DNA from: Desulfuromonadales bacterium
GTDB taxonomy: Bacteria > Desulfobacterota > Desulfuromonadia > Geobacterales > Pseudopelobacteraceae
NCBI GenBank assembly: GCA_016650295.1
Contig: JAENWA010000114.1
Location: 1 to 64,000, forward strand
Length of the DNA: 64,000 nt
Direction: 5' to 3'
Each line of letters opens with the position of its first letter. Position 1 is the first letter of the stretch. This document shows, piece after piece, positions 1 through 9,354 of the stretch. Under the pieces are notes generated by a model, which was not told the DNA's origin, searched no databases, and saw only the letters and a program-made list of their open reading frames with translations. The position numbers and the translations under genes were made by a program.

Positions 1-331
1 CTTGCACGAGCTCAAGCTGATTGTGGACCTGATGTATGAGGGCGGCATCGCCAATATGAACTACTCCATCTCCAACAACGCGGAATATGGCGAATATGTC
101 ACCGGACCTCGCGTGATCAACGATCAGAGCCGTGCGGCCATGAAGGAGTGCCTGAACAATATCCGGAATGGCAATTATGCCAAGCAGTTCATTCTTGAAG
201 GTGCGTCGAACTACCCCGAGATGACGGCACGTCGCCGTCTCAATGCCGCCCACCCGATCGAGCAGGTCGGTGGTCAGTTACGGAGCATGATGCCCTGGAT
301 TCAGAAAATCGTCGACAAAACCAAAAACTAA
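1..331 (+). CDS. ilvC: Ketol-acid reductoisomerase, C-terminal part (cut by window start)
   Basis: This is the last 109 codons of acetohydroxy-acid isomeroreductase, which converts 2-acetolactate or 2-aceto-2-hydroxybutyrate to the dihydroxy acids of valine and isoleucine synthesis, using NADPH and Mg2+. The visible segment is the all-helical C-terminal knotted domain. Recognisable stretches are [25 protein letters not shown] and the family's end region with the [10 protein letters not shown] block. The gene starts before base 1, and base 1 is the end of a codon, so no start is visible. The stop at 329-331 is followed by a short gap and psd; in Geobacter-type genomes ilvC commonly sits just before psd-pssA. 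Identity is clear; only the size of the missing part is unknown. Confidence 0.95.
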   Translation, partial: LHELKLIVDLMYEGGIANMNYSISNNAEYGEYVTGPRVINDQSRAAMKECLNNIRNGNYAKQFILEGASNYPEMTARRRLNAAHPIEQVGGQLRSMMPWIQKIVDKTKN

Positions 332-400
332 TTCAATCATGCGATTACCGGCACCCCTTTTCCGCCAGGAGAGGGGTGTCCGCGTATTCAGGCAGGAACA

Positions 401-1060
401 ATGGAAAACAACGGAATCATCGCCAGGGAAGGCTACCCCTTCATCGCATACTCAGTCGGATTGACGGTACTTCTGAGTCTTTCCTCCTGTACGCTTCATT
501 CATATGTTCTGGCTGTTCCGGCCGTCATCGCCATGGTTCTGACGGTTTTTGTCGTGTCCTTTTTCCGTAATCCGGAGCGTACAGCTCCCGGTGACGGAAA
601 GTCGGTTGTAGCGCCGGCGGACGGAACCGTAGTAGTTGTCGAGCGTGTTCCGGAGACTCCTTTGGGGCATGAGGCGCTCAAGATCAGCATCTTCATGTCA
701 GTCTTCAACGTGCACGTCAATCGTGCCCCTCTGGACGGCACCGTTATTGCTATCGACTATCAACCAGGGCGCTTTCTTGATGCCAGGAACGGCCGGGCCT
801 CCAGCGAAAATGAACGCAACGGGGTTGTGCTGGAAACTGCCGCCGGCGTCCGGATTGCCTTCGTCCAGATCGCCGGGCTGATTGCACGGCGGATCATCTG
901 TTATCCTAAAGCAGGCGATGTTCTGACACGCGGAGCCCGCTATGGGTTGATCCGCTTCGGGTCGCGGGTGGATGTGTATCTGCCTGTTGACGTTGAACCG
1001 TTGGTGAAGCTGGGCGATACGACGGTAGCTGGCGAGACGGTGTTAGGGCGTCTCGGGTGA
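401..1060 (+). CDS. psd: Phosphatidylserine decarboxylase (short, Psd2-like form)
   Basis: Decarboxylates phosphatidylserine to phosphatidylethanolamine at the inner membrane. The 219-residue protein has two hydrophobic segments near residues 14-50, then FRNPERTAP, the APADGTVV block, FMSVFNVHVNRAP (conserved His) and a C-terminal FGSR at about 186-189. Family knowledge says the proenzyme cleaves itself between Gly and Ser here and turns Ser188 into the pyruvoyl cofactor. The length fits the short archaetidylserine-decarboxylase-like class. The start is the ATG preceded by GCAGGAACA. pssA begins 17 bases after the stop, so the two consecutive steps of PE synthesis are probably co-transcribed. 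Confidence 0.94.
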   Translation: MENNGIIAREGYPFIAYSVGLTVLLSLSSCTLHSYVLAVPAVIAMVLTVFVVSFFRNPERTAPGDGKSVVAPADGTVVVVERVPETPLGHEALKISIFMSVFNVHVNRAPLDGTVIAIDYQPGRFLDARNGRASSENERNGVVLETAAGVRIAFVQIAGLIARRIICYPKAGDVLTRGARYGLIRFGSRVDVYLPVDVEPLVKLGDTTVAGETVLGRLG

Positions 1061-1076
1061 GCGGAGAAGAGATCAA

Positions 1077-1880
1077 ATGAACACCGGACTTCAGGGTGAA
1101 CGGGTCGAGAAGACTGAAAGCATCAAACGCGGTATCTATATCCTTCCCAATCTGGTAACAACGGGCAGTCTCTTTGCAGGTTTTTACAGCCTGGTCTCCA
1201 CACTGAACGGCAATTACAGCGCTGCTGCCATATGGATCTTTATCTCGGCTGTATGCGACGGTCTGGACGGCAAGGTCGCCCGCATGACCGGGACTACCAG
1301 CAAATTCGGCGTGGAGTATGATTCCCTGGCGGACCTGGTGGCCTTCGGTGTTACACCGGGGCTGATGATGTACGCCTGGGCGCTCAAACCCTTCGGCCGG
1401 CTTGGCTGGTTGGCTGCTTTTCTATTTGTCGTCTGCGGCGCACTGCGTCTGGCACGGTTCAATGTGCAGGTCAACACCGTCGAGAGCAAACGCTTTGTTG
1501 GTCTTCCGATCCCGGCCGCTGCCAGCATGGTTGCTGCTACGGTTCTGTTTTTTTACCACTTCGGCTGGCCCAGCTCCTATAAGCGCCTGGCCATCATTGC
1601 ACTGATTTATTTGCTGGCCTTCCTGATGGTCTCCAGCTTCCGTTATTACTCATTCAAGGATCCGGCGCTGATCAAGCGCCAACCCTTCGGTTTTCTGCTC
1701 CTGGCGGTCGTTCTGCTGATTGTTGTAGTGGCAGAACCGGTTGTAATGACCTTCTCCATCATGCTGATCTATGTATTGTCGGGGCCGGTCGCCTTTGTCC
1801 TGACCTGGCCTCGACGTCGCCGTCTTGAGAAAGCGGTTCATAAGGGTCGTGAAGCGGTTCATCGTGAAGGGGAGTTGTGA
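1077..1880 (+). CDS. pssA: CDP-diacylglycerol--serine O-phosphatidyltransferase
   Basis: Integral membrane enzyme that makes phosphatidylserine from CDP-diacylglycerol and serine, supplying the neighbouring Psd. The CDP-alcohol phosphotransferase signature is visible at about residues 61-88 as DGLDGKVAR, then FGVEYDSLAD, matching DGx2ARx8Gx3Dx3D. About eight hydrophobic segments follow in the 267-residue protein, including LPNLVTTGSLFAGFYSLVS before the motif. The tail is strongly basic (RRRRLEKAVHKGREAVHREG). The ATG at 1077 has a GGAGAAGAG ribosome-binding site. The downstream gene is on the opposite strand, so the psd-pssA unit ends here. Confidence 0.94.
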   Translation: MNTGLQGERVEKTESIKRGIYILPNLVTTGSLFAGFYSLVSTLNGNYSAAAIWIFISAVCDGLDGKVARMTGTTSKFGVEYDSLADLVAFGVTPGLMMYAWALKPFGRLGWLAAFLFVVCGALRLARFNVQVNTVESKRFVGLPIPAAASMVAATVLFFYHFGWPSSYKRLAIIALIYLLAFLMVSSFRYYSFKDPALIKRQPFGFLLLAVVLLIVVVAEPVVMTFSIMLIYVLSGPVAFVLTWPRRRRLEKAVHKGREAVHREGEL

Positions 1881-1904
1881 CGGCCTGAAACCCGCGGGGC
1901 ATGA

Positions 1905-2375
1905 TCAGCTGATATCGTGGAGTCGGGCTGAGATGCCCGCAGGAGAGATCTCCAGAATTGCGAAGGATGTATGCTGAGCTTTGCGCATCAATGTGCCCGG
2001 ATTGACGGCCAGAATGCCTGACAGGGTGGTAACCGTTGCACGGTGGGTATGTCCGAACAGTACGGCATCGGCTCCAACCGCGATAGCCCGTGTCTCAAGC
2101 CTGCCCAACCCCGATTTGACCCCGTAGGCATCCCCGTGAACCAGCAGCAGCCTCTTTCCTTCACATTCCCAGAGCAACTCTCGCGGAGAGGTAGAGCCGA
2201 TATCACAGTTCCCGGCCACATGAATGACCATAACCTCCAGAGCCTGTTCAAGAAACGCGGCGTCGTCGGCGCCATCTCCGAGATGCAGCAGACAATCGAA
2301 GGTTTCAGCCATTTCACAGGCTTTTATGGTCAAGGGGATGTTCCCGTGACTATCGGACATAATCAGGATGCGCAT
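1905..2375 (-). CDS. YfcE/MJ0936-type metallophosphoesterase
   Basis: Small calcineurin-like phosphoesterase of 156 residues. All metal-binding blocks are visible in order: DSHGN (8-12), GDGADD (about 33), GNCD (about 55), HGD (about 80) and GHTH (about 108-111). This matches the dinuclear-metal YfcE/MJ0936 family, whose members hydrolyse phosphodiesters or phosphomonoesters in vitro; the natural substrate is generally not known and cannot be read from the sequence. The gene is monocistronic, convergent with pssA and divergent from sppA, with 64 bases between the starts of this gene and sppA. Confidence 0.85.
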   Translation of the reverse strand: MRILIMSDSHGNIPLTIKACEMAETFDCLLHLGDGADDAAFLEQALEVMVIHVAGNCDIGSTSPRELLWECEGKRLLLVHGDAYGVKSGLGRLETRAIAVGADAVLFGHTHRATVTTLSGILAVNPGTLMRKAQHTSFAILEISPAGISARLHDIS

Positions 2376-2439
2376 ATGATTACTGTAGCAGAAACCGCTT
2401 TCTCATGAAAATCAAAATGATCTATCAGGGTGCCCGAAT

Positions 2440-3321
2440 ATGACAAAAAAAACAGTGATCATCGGCGCAGGAATATTCATGTTCCTCGGCCTGCTCTTTA
2501 TCGGCTGTATCTTCATTGCCAGGGCCTTGCTGGGTACCGGTGACAGTCAGTTTGTCGAGAAGTCGGGTATCGGTCTGGTTGAAGTAAAGGGCATGATCCT
2601 GGATTCACGGGAGACCATCCGCCAGCTGCGGCATTTTCTGAAAAAAGACGATATCAAGGCCGTTGTACTGCGGGTGGATTCTCCGGGCGGAGTGGTGGCC
2701 CCTTCCCAGGAGATCTATGAAGAGGTCAAAAAGTTTGCTGCAAAAAAGAAGATTGTCGTCTCCATGGGGAGCCTGGCTGCTTCCGGCGGATACTATATCT
2801 CAGCACCTGCCACCCTGATCTATGCCAACCCGGGTACCATTACCGCCAGCATCGGCGTGATCATCAAGCTGTCCAATATAGAGTCGCTGATGGACAAGAT
2901 CGGCATCAAGTCCACGGTTATCAAGACCGGTAAATTCAAGGATTCGGGTTCTCCGGTGCGTGAGTTGACCGCCGAGGACCGGGCCATGTTCCAGTCGGTC
3001 ATCGACAGCACGCACAGCCAGTTCATCCGGGCGGTCGCCAGCGGCCGCAAGCTGCCGGAAGATGAGGTACGCAGAATTGCCGACGGCCGTGTACTCTCGG
3101 GTGAACAGGCCCTGGCGTTCAAGCTGGTGGATCGACTGGGTACACTGCAGGACGCCATCGAAGAGGCCGGAAGGCTGGCAGGAATCAAGGGCGAACCGGA
3201 AGTTATCCTGCCTCCTAAAAAGAAACTCAATTACCTGGATATACTTTCGGGCGGCGTGGAGGAAAAATTTGAGGGAGCGCTGGGCAAGGTAGGACGAGGC
3301 ATGCAGCTGATGTACGAGTAG
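2440..3321 (+). CDS. sppA: Signal peptide peptidase SppA, 36-kDa type
   Basis: Membrane-anchored serine peptidase of the S49 family that degrades released signal peptides. The protein has 293 residues. Residues 4-30 form an N-terminal membrane anchor. The core follows: VDSPGGVVAPSQEIYEEV, then SLAASGGYYISAP with the probable nucleophile Ser115, then IKTGKFKDSGSP with the probable general-base Lys at about 165-167. The length fits the short form, which works as an oligomer, rather than the fused 67-kDa E. coli form. It is transcribed alone and convergent with the DAHP synthase gene, with a GC-rich hairpin between them. Confidence 0.92.
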   Translation: MTKKTVIIGAGIFMFLGLLFIGCIFIARALLGTGDSQFVEKSGIGLVEVKGMILDSRETIRQLRHFLKKDDIKAVVLRVDSPGGVVAPSQEIYEEVKKFAAKKKIVVSMGSLAASGGYYISAPATLIYANPGTITASIGVIIKLSNIESLMDKIGIKSTVIKTGKFKDSGSPVRELTAEDRAMFQSVIDSTHSQFIRAVASGRKLPEDEVRRIADGRVLSGEQALAFKLVDRLGTLQDAIEEAGRLAGIKGEPEVILPPKKKLNYLDILSGGVEEKFEGALGKVGRGMQLMYE

Positions 3322-3358
3322 GGGCGGCCCTGTGTGGCCGCCCACTGGCCGCCCCGCT
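3322..3358. terminator. GC-rich hairpin between convergent sppA and DAHP synthase genes
   Basis: GGGCGGCC and GGCCGCCC pair across a six-base spacer, and a further CTGGCCGCCCC follows. There is no T-run on either strand, so it may be a bidirectional transcription barrier or a GC-rich intergenic repeat rather than a classical intrinsic terminator. Confidence 0.4.
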
Positions 3359-3361
3359 TGG

Positions 3362-4414
3362 TTACTTCCTTTTCTGCAATTCCTTGTGAGCTTCCAGCAA
3401 GGTCCGCTCGGTTGTTGCCCAGTCGATACAGGCGTCAGTGATTGATACCCCGTATTTCAGCTGGCCGGGGTCGGCAGCTATCTTCTGATTGCCCGCTTCA
3501 AGGTTGCTTTCGATCATGACACCCGAGATGGAGCTGTTGCCGTCAACCACCTGCCGGACAACACATTCCAGTACCTCGGGTTGTTTCTGGTAGTCCTTGT
3601 TGGAATTGCCGTGGCTGCAGTCCACCATAATGGTCGGGGAAAGGCCGTTTTTTATCAGGCTCTCTTCGGTGTGGATTATGTCTTCGGGGTGGTAATTGAC
3701 TTTGCGTGACCCGCCTCGCAGGACGATATGCACATCCGGGTTGCCGGTGGTCTGAATGATGGAGGTGCGACCATCACGGTTTATGCCGAGGAAACTATGT
3801 GGATGCTGGGCCGCTTTCATGGCGTCCATGGCGATCTGCAGGTTGCCGTCGGTGCCGTTTTTGAATCCGACCGGGAAGGACAGTCCGCTGGACATCTCAC
3901 GGTGGGTCTGGGATTCGGTGGTACGTGCGCCGATGGCGCCCCAGCTGATCATATCGGCCACATATTCCGGGGTGATCGGATCGAGCATCTCATTGGCAAC
4001 CGGCACTTCAAGTTCGGTTATCTTCAGAAGCAGGCCGCGGGCAATACCAAGGCCTTTTGATATAAGGTGACTGCCATTCATATCAGGATCATTAATCAAC
4101 CCTTTCCAGCCGACGGTCGTACGGGGTTTTTCAAAATAGACCCGCATCACCAGCATGAGCTGGTCATCCACCCGGCGGGCAAGGTCTGCCAGTCGTTTGG
4201 CATACTCCACTGCTGCTTCGGTATCGTGGATGGAGCAGGGGCCGACCACCACCATCAGGCGCTGGTCCCGGCGGTGCAGGATATCCTTGAGCCGTTCGCG
4301 GCTTTTGTTGACAAATTCGGCGCGTAGCGCGGAAAGCGGAAAGACCTGACGCAGGTCCCCAGGCGCAATAATTGGTGTGATGCCGGTGATTTTGAGGTTG
4401 TTGGTCTTGATCAT
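3362..4414 (-). CDS. aroF: 3-deoxy-7-phosphoheptulonate (DAHP) synthase, class I
   Basis: Condenses phosphoenolpyruvate with erythrose 4-phosphate in the first step of the shikimate pathway. The 350-residue length and motifs (VVGPCSIHD at about 57-65, MRVYFEKPRTTVGWKGL, GARTTESQTHRE, GLSFPVGFKNGTDG, MVDCSHGNSNKDY) place it in the AroG/AroF/AroH (type I-alpha) group of TIM-barrel enzymes, which are feedback-inhibited by aromatic amino acids. Which amino acid inhibits this copy cannot be told by eye, so the symbol is generic. The start has GGGAG nine bases upstream. It is divergent from gmhB, with about 130 bases between. Confidence 0.93.
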   Translation of the reverse strand: MIKTNNLKITGITPIIAPGDLRQVFPLSALRAEFVNKSRERLKDILHRRDQRLMVVVGPCSIHDTEAAVEYAKRLADLARRVDDQLMLVMRVYFEKPRTTVGWKGLINDPDMNGSHLISKGLGIARGLLLKITELEVPVANEMLDPITPEYVADMISWGAIGARTTESQTHREMSSGLSFPVGFKNGTDGNLQIAMDAMKAAQHPHSFLGINRDGRTSIIQTTGNPDVHIVLRGGSRKVNYHPEDIIHTEESLIKNGLSPTIMVDCSHGNSNKDYQKQPEVLECVVRQVVDGNSSISGVMIESNLEAGNQKIAADPGQLKYGVSITDACIDWATTERTLLEAHKELQKRK

Positions 4415-4547
4415 ATAGTGTGAGCTCCCGATGAGGTGGATGAGCAGTTATAGAGCCTCTTGACTGTCTTTGTCAACCAAACTCTGGATTATTGCTCAAT
4501 TAAATCAGCAGGTTAATTTCTGTCAAATCTAAGTTTAAGGATTGGCC

Positions 4548-5099
4548 ATGAAGCGGGCGGTATTTATTGATCGTGATGGTACGATCAACGTAGAAAAGGA
4601 GTACCTCTATCGCACAGAGGATTTCGAGTTTATCCCCGGTGCAGCGGAGGCGATACGATTGTTTAATGATGCCGGCTGGCTGGTGATTGTCGTCAGCAAC
4701 CAGTCCGGCGTAGCACGTGGCTACTACACCGAAGAGGACGTGCATAATCTGCATCGCCATATTTCCGCACAACTCCTTCAGGCCGGTGCAAAGGTGGATG
4801 CCTGGTTCTACTGCCCGCATCACCCATCGGGGCGCGGAAGCTATGCGCTTCCCTGTCGCTGCCGCAAGCCGCTGCCGGGCATGCTGCTGGAGGCTGCTGG
4901 CCGATTTGAAATCGATCTGGAAGCATCGGTTATGATCGGTGACAAACTGGTTGATGTTGAGGCCGGCCGGGCGGCCGGATGCCGGTCGATACTGGTGCGC
5001 ACCGGGTATGGCTCTGAAGAAGAATCCCGCTGCGCAAGCGGTACCGAGGTTTTTGACGATCTGCTGGCAGCGGCTGAATGTCTTTCCGGATTACCATGA
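4548..5099 (+). CDS. gmhB: D-glycero-beta-D-manno-heptose 1,7-bisphosphate 7-phosphatase
   Basis: HAD-superfamily phosphatase that removes the 7-phosphate during ADP-heptose synthesis for the LPS inner core. Residues 7-13 (DRDGTIN) carry the catalytic Asp pair, VVSNQSGVARGYY is motif II, and CPHHP...CRCRKP (about 93-111) supplies the structural zinc-binding Cys/His loop typical of GmhB; GDKLVDVEAG is motif IV. I chose the ATG at 4548 because AAGGA lies six bases upstream; an in-frame TTG two codons earlier would have no spacing from it. The gene precedes rmlA, another nucleotide-sugar gene. Confidence 0.9.
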   Translation: MKRAVFIDRDGTINVEKEYLYRTEDFEFIPGAAEAIRLFNDAGWLVIVVSNQSGVARGYYTEEDVHNLHRHISAQLLQAGAKVDAWFYCPHHPSGRGSYALPCRCRKPLPGMLLEAAGRFEIDLEASVMIGDKLVDVEAGRAAGCRSILVRTGYGSEEESRCASGTEVFDDLLAAAECLSGLP

Positions 5100-5176
5100 T
5101 GCTGTTTGACAGCCTGCCGGCAGGAGTGTAATATTCAAAAATTGCACACCATTTTTTTGAAAGGATTTTCAAAGCC

Positions 5177-6070
5177 ATGACACAACCTGTTTGCAAGGGC
5201 ATTATCCTGGCCGGCGGCGCCGGCAGCCGGCTGTACCCTCTGACACTGGTTGCCAGCAAGCAGCTGCAGCCGGTCTATGATAAACCGATGATCTACTACC
5301 CGCTGGCTACCCTGATGGCGGCCGGTATCAGGGATATATTGCTGATATCCACCCCCCATGACACGCCCCGTTTTCAGGCGTTGCTGGGTGACGGCTCACG
5401 TTGGGGAATCAATCTTTCCTACAAGGTTCAGCCTGAACCGAAAGGGATCGCCCAGGCGTTTCTGGTTGGTGAGGAGTTTATCGATAACCAGCCGGTTTGC
5501 CTGATTCTCGGGGACAACATCTTTTACGGTAAGATGAACCTGGATCGTATCGTGGCGGAATTCAAGGGCGGGGCCCGGATATTCGGCTACCTGGTACATG
5601 ATCCGGAACGCTATGGCGTGGTCGAGTTCGATGTTGACGGGAGAGTTCTCAGTATCGAAGAAAAGCCGAAGCACCCCAAGTCAAAATATGCTGTTCCGGG
5701 ACTCTACCTGTACGACGCTGATGTCGTGAATACCGCAAAAACCATGGCACCGTCTCCACGCGGCGAGCTTGAGATCACGGATGTCAATCTTGACTACCAG
5801 AGGCGTGGCACGTTAACGGTTGAACGTCTGGGGCGAGGAATTGCCTGGCTGGATACCGGAACGCACAAAAGTCTGCTGGAGGCCAGTAATTTTATCGAAA
5901 CCCTCGAATCGCGTCAGGGACTGAAGATCGCCTGTCTGGAAGAGATTGCCCTGCGGCGCGGTTTTATAGACTGCAGCCGGATGTGTCAGATCATACAGGA
6001 AACCCCCACATCACCCTATCGTGACTATCTCCAACAGATTTACGACGAAACCCAGCTCTGCGGGGCATAG
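5177..6070 (+). CDS. rmlA: Glucose-1-phosphate thymidylyltransferase
   Basis: Makes dTDP-glucose from dTTP and glucose 1-phosphate, the first step toward dTDP-rhamnose and related surface sugars. The 297-residue protein begins with the nucleotidyltransferase signature [16 protein letters not shown] (about 8-23). [26 protein letters not shown] (metal-binding Asp) and [21 protein letters not shown] follow, as in RmlA. An AAAGGATT element lies before the ATG. The partner genes rmlB, rmlC and rmlD are not next to it in this window. It ends 59 bases before mreC. Confidence 0.93.
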   Translation: MTQPVCKGIILAGGAGSRLYPLTLVASKQLQPVYDKPMIYYPLATLMAAGIRDILLISTPHDTPRFQALLGDGSRWGINLSYKVQPEPKGIAQAFLVGEEFIDNQPVCLILGDNIFYGKMNLDRIVAEFKGGARIFGYLVHDPERYGVVEFDVDGRVLSIEEKPKHPKSKYAVPGLYLYDADVVNTAKTMAPSPRGELEITDVNLDYQRRGTLTVERLGRGIAWLDTGTHKSLLEASNFIETLESRQGLKIACLEEIALRRGFIDCSRMCQIIQETPTSPYRDYLQQIYDETQLCGA

Positions 6071-6129
6071 TTACATTCCCCCGTATGTGAACGCTGTAAC
6101 ACCTGGATGCAGATGCAGGGAAAGCACTT

Positions 6130-6951
6130 ATGGACTTCTTTAAAAAATTCGGCCTTGTAATCCTGGCCGGCAGCGGGATTCTGGCAGCTCTGATATTTTA
6201 TTCTCTCAATATTCCTCACAAACGCAGCGCCAATTTTGTCGAACGTGGTGTGATGATGGTCTTTTCGCCGGTGATGAAGCCGGCTGCGCGGATGAGCGGA
6301 TCTATCGAGGATGTCTGGGACAACTACGTCAATCTGGTGGGCGTGCGTCAGGAAAATCTGCGGCTGCGCAACGAGGTCAAGGAGCTGAACGAGCGGGTCG
6401 TCGCCGCCGCTGAAGCGACATTTGCCAATCAGCGTCTGGAAAAGCTTCTGGGCATGAAAAACAGTATCAAAATACCTGTCTTGTCGGCCATGGTAGTGGG
6501 AGAAGACCTCAGTTCGTGGTTCAGGACACTGGTGATTGATCGCGGGAGTTCCAGCGGCATTGCAGAAGGTATGGCAGTGGTAGCGGCCGACGGTGTCGTC
6601 GGCCAGATCGTCAAAGTGTCTCCCACCACCTCACGGGTCCTGCTGCTGACCGACCATGCCAGCGGAATTGCAGCAACCATACAGCGTTCACGGGCGCGGG
6701 GGGTGGTGAAGGGCAAGTCGGAAGGTCTCTGCTCGCTGGAGTTCACAACACGCGAGGAGGACGTCAAGGTCGGAGATATGGTGATTACGTCCGGTATCGG
6801 CGGAGTTTTCCTCAAGGGGGTGCCGATCGGTGAGGTGACCATGGTCAAGCGTGGCGAGTACGGAATTTTTCAGACGGTTACGATTCGCCCCCTGGTCAAC
6901 ATATCCCATCTGGAAGAGGTCCTGGTGGTGCAGAGGGAGCCGCATGATTAG
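6130..6951 (+). CDS. mreC: Rod-shape-determining protein MreC
   Basis: Bitopic inner-membrane protein of the elongasome that links MreB and MreD to the PBP2-RodA peptidoglycan synthase. It has 273 residues: a transmembrane helix at about 8-26, a coiled coil at about 75-105 (ENLRLRNEVKELNERV) and a C-terminal periplasmic beta domain with DRGSSSGIAEGMAVV and VTSGIGGVFLKGVPIGEV, both typical of MreC. It overlaps mreD by eight bases, starting the translationally coupled mreC-mreD-mrdA-rodA operon. No mreB lies in this window. Confidence 0.93.
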   Translation: MDFFKKFGLVILAGSGILAALIFYSLNIPHKRSANFVERGVMMVFSPVMKPAARMSGSIEDVWDNYVNLVGVRQENLRLRNEVKELNERVVAAAEATFANQRLEKLLGMKNSIKIPVLSAMVVGEDLSSWFRTLVIDRGSSSGIAEGMAVVAADGVVGQIVKVSPTTSRVLLLTDHASGIAATIQRSRARGVVKGKSEGLCSLEFTTREEDVKVGDMVITSGIGGVFLKGVPIGEVTMVKRGEYGIFQTVTIRPLVNISHLEEVLVVQREPHD

Positions 6952-7432
6952 GAATCTTTCGGCGCTGTTTATCATTTTCGGTGCCGTGGTTCTGCAGACC
7001 TCGGTTCTGCCGATACACCTGTCCAGTGCCTTTAAGCCGGACCTGCTGTTGATTGCGATGGTCTACATCGCCCTGCGCGGTTCCCTGGGGTCCGGCGCCA
7101 TCCTGGCGTGGGTTCTGGGATTGACCAAGGATGTCTTCAGCGGGCTCTATCTGGGGCTGAATGCCTTCACCTTCCTGATTATCTTTCTGATCATAAAAAG
7201 TATTTCGGATCGGCTCTACGCAGAAAGCGGTGAACTTTTTGTCGTCACCGTCGGCGTCGCCACCCTGGTATGCGTGACAGCCGACCTGATCCTGCTGATC
7301 ATGCTGACATCAAGCCCCGGCATTGTGTACTCCATGACAACCGGCGTCCTGCCGCATCTGCTTGCCAATGCCTTCGCAGCATCACTTGTCACCCTGCTGC
7401 CCGTATTTTCATCTCCCCAGGAAGTGTTATGA
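6944..7432 (+). CDS. mreD: Rod-shape-determining protein MreD
   Basis: Small polytopic membrane protein of 162 residues with about five hydrophobic segments and a typical MreD beginning (MIRNLSALFIIFGAVVLQTS). The internal block KPDLLLIAMVYIALRGSLG followed by LGLTKDVFSGLYLGLNAF carries the family's Gly-Leu-x-x-Asp-x-x-Ser signature. The start is the ATG inside the end of mreC, eight bases before that stop; a longer frame from further upstream would lie within mreC. The stop overlaps the mrdA start in an ATGA junction, so translation of mreD and mrdA is probably coupled. Confidence 0.92.
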   Translation: MIRNLSALFIIFGAVVLQTSVLPIHLSSAFKPDLLLIAMVYIALRGSLGSGAILAWVLGLTKDVFSGLYLGLNAFTFLIIFLIIKSISDRLYAESGELFVVTVGVATLVCVTADLILLIMLTSSPGIVYSMTTGVLPHLLANAFAASLVTLLPVFSSPQEVL

Positions 7433-9354
7433 AGGGACAGCGCTTTGTTCGCGAGGTGATGGAGTCCAAGCAACGGATTCTGGTGATCTCCTTTGTGGTA
7501 GGGGCTATTTTCCTGATACTGCTGCTGCGACTGTGGCATCTGCAGATTCTCAGCACCGATGATTACCGCAGCATGTCCGAAAACAACCGGCTGCGTTTCG
7601 TCCCGGTAGCGGCATCGCGCGGAGCCATCATGGACCGTAGCGGCATGGTTCTGGTCAGCAACCGCCCTTCGTTCAGTCTGGCGGTCGTTCCTCAGGAGGT
7701 AAAGGACAAGGATGCACTGCTCGGCAGGCTTGCCGGACTGCTGGGCCTGGATCGGGCAGAACTGGAGGAACGCTGGAGTAAAGTCAAGGGGAGAGCCAAG
7801 TATTATCCGGTTGTGCTGGCCTCGAACATAAGCCGCGACCAGGTTGAGATTATCGAAGAAAACCGCCTGCGTCTGCCGGGTGTCGAAGTAGAAATGAAGC
7901 CGGTTCGGGAGTACTCCAGCAAGGTACTGGCTGCCCACCTGCTGGGTTATATCGGTGAAATCTCGGACGAGGAGATGAACAGGAAGGGTTACGAGGAGTA
8001 TAACCTCGGGGATTATGTCGGAAAAAACGGCATTGAACGGAGCTGGGAACAGGAACTGCACGGTAATGACGGCGGTCGCCAGCTGGAGGTGGATGCCCGT
8101 GGCAAGGTTCTGCGGACTGTGTCAGAATCCTATCCGACGGTGGGTAACAGCGTTGTACTTACGATTGATGCGGCTGTCCAGAAACAGGCTGAAAAGGCCT
8201 TTGGAGACCAGGCCGGGGCCGCGGTGGCACTGGACGTTAACACGGGAGAGGTGCTGGCGTTCGTCAGTACCCCTGCCTTTGACCCGGCGCTGTTCAGCGG
8301 CAAGCTGCCCCCCGATGTATGGAAGTCCTATCTGGAGGACAAGCGTCACCCTTTGGAGAACAAGGCCCTGACCGGCCAGTATCCCCCGGGATCGACCTTC
8401 AAGGTCATAACCGCCCTGGCCGGGCTTGAGAATGGATTGATCAGCGACAGCAGCTCGGTAGACTGCCGCGGTTCCTACGAACTGGGTAACTCGGTCTTCA
8501 AATGCTGGAACAAGCACGGTCACGGCACGACCAACCTGAAAAAATCACTGCGGGAATCATGTGATGTGTATTACTACCAGCTGGGGGAGCGTCTGGGTGT
8601 GGACCTGATTGCCAAGACCGCACAAAAGTTTCTGCTCGGCACACCAATGGGCATCGGCCTGAGCAATGAAAAACCGGGACTGATACCCACCGCGGAATGG
8701 AAACAGAAACGATACGGCAAGCGCTGGTTTCAAGGTGAGACCATCTCGGTATCCATCGGACAGGGCTATGTGCTGATGACACCCATCCAGATGGCTTCGA
8801 TGATCGCTACCGTAGCCAATGAGGGTACGGTCTACCGCCCTTTTCTGGTCAAGCGCATCGTTGATGCGGACGGTAAGCCCCTGAAGGAATTCAAGCCGGA
8901 GGTCATCGGCCGGACCGGTATCAGCCCGGATAAATTCCGGCTGGTCAAGCAGGGTCTGTTTGCCGTGGTCAACGAACCGGGCGGAACCGGCGGCATGGCC
9001 AGGCTGTACGATGTGCGCGTGGCCGGTAAGACCGGTACCTCGCAGGTTGTCAAGCTGCGCGACAGCAAGCAGGGAACCCCTTATCAATTCCGTGATCATG
9101 CCTTGTTTGTCGCGTTTGCACCCTATGACAAACCGGAGATTGCCGTAGCAGTTATTGTTGAGCATGGTGAACATGGCGGCGGATCTGCCGCACCGATTGC
9201 CGGAAGGATACTGAGGGCATATTTCGACGGGAAGAAACCCGTTCAGAAATCTACGGGAAGCCCACGAAACTCAGACACGGAAGACGACGAGGATGAAGAG
9301 CAGCCGCCACCTTCACAAAAGCCGCGTCTGAACGGGGATAGCGCCAATGATTGA
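7429..9354 (+). CDS. mrdA: Penicillin-binding protein 2 (elongasome transpeptidase)
   Basis: Class B penicillin-binding protein that cross-links peptidoglycan during cell elongation. The 641 residues comprise a transmembrane anchor at about 20-40, a pedestal domain starting at RGAIMDRSGMVLVSNRPSFS, and a transpeptidase domain with PPGSTFK (nucleophile Ser322), SCD at about 384 and GKTGTSQ (Lys534). The acidic tail, SDTEDDEDEEQPPPSQKP, is low complexity. I chose the ATG at 7429 overlapping the mreD stop, because sequence upstream in this frame is mreD read out of frame. It overlaps rodA by eight bases. Confidence 0.94.
   Translation: MKGQRFVREVMESKQRILVISFVVGAIFLILLLRLWHLQILSTDDYRSMSENNRLRFVPVAASRGAIMDRSGMVLVSNRPSFSLAVVPQEVKDKDALLGRLAGLLGLDRAELEERWSKVKGRAKYYPVVLASNISRDQVEIIEENRLRLPGVEVEMKPVREYSSKVLAAHLLGYIGEISDEEMNRKGYEEYNLGDYVGKNGIERSWEQELHGNDGGRQLEVDARGKVLRTVSESYPTVGNSVVLTIDAAVQKQAEKAFGDQAGAAVALDVNTGEVLAFVSTPAFDPALFSGKLPPDVWKSYLEDKRHPLENKALTGQYPPGSTFKVITALAGLENGLISDSSSVDCRGSYELGNSVFKCWNKHGHGTTNLKKSLRESCDVYYYQLGERLGVDLIAKTAQKFLLGTPMGIGLSNEKPGLIPTAEWKQKRYGKRWFQGETISVSIGQGYVLMTPIQMASMIATVANEGTVYRPFLVKRIVDADGKPLKEFKPEVIGRTGISPDKFRLVKQGLFAVVNEPGGTGGMARLYDVRVAGKTGTSQVVKLRDSKQGTPYQFRDHALFVAFAPYDKPEIAVAVIVEHGEHGGGSAAPIAGRILRAYFDGKKPVQKSTGSPRNSDTEDDEDEEQPPPSQKPRLNGDSAND

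Noticed and set aside
3322-3358. GC-rich hairpin after sppA as a member of the TGGA-loop palindrome family
   Set aside because: Its arms (GGGCGGCC) and loop share nothing with that family.
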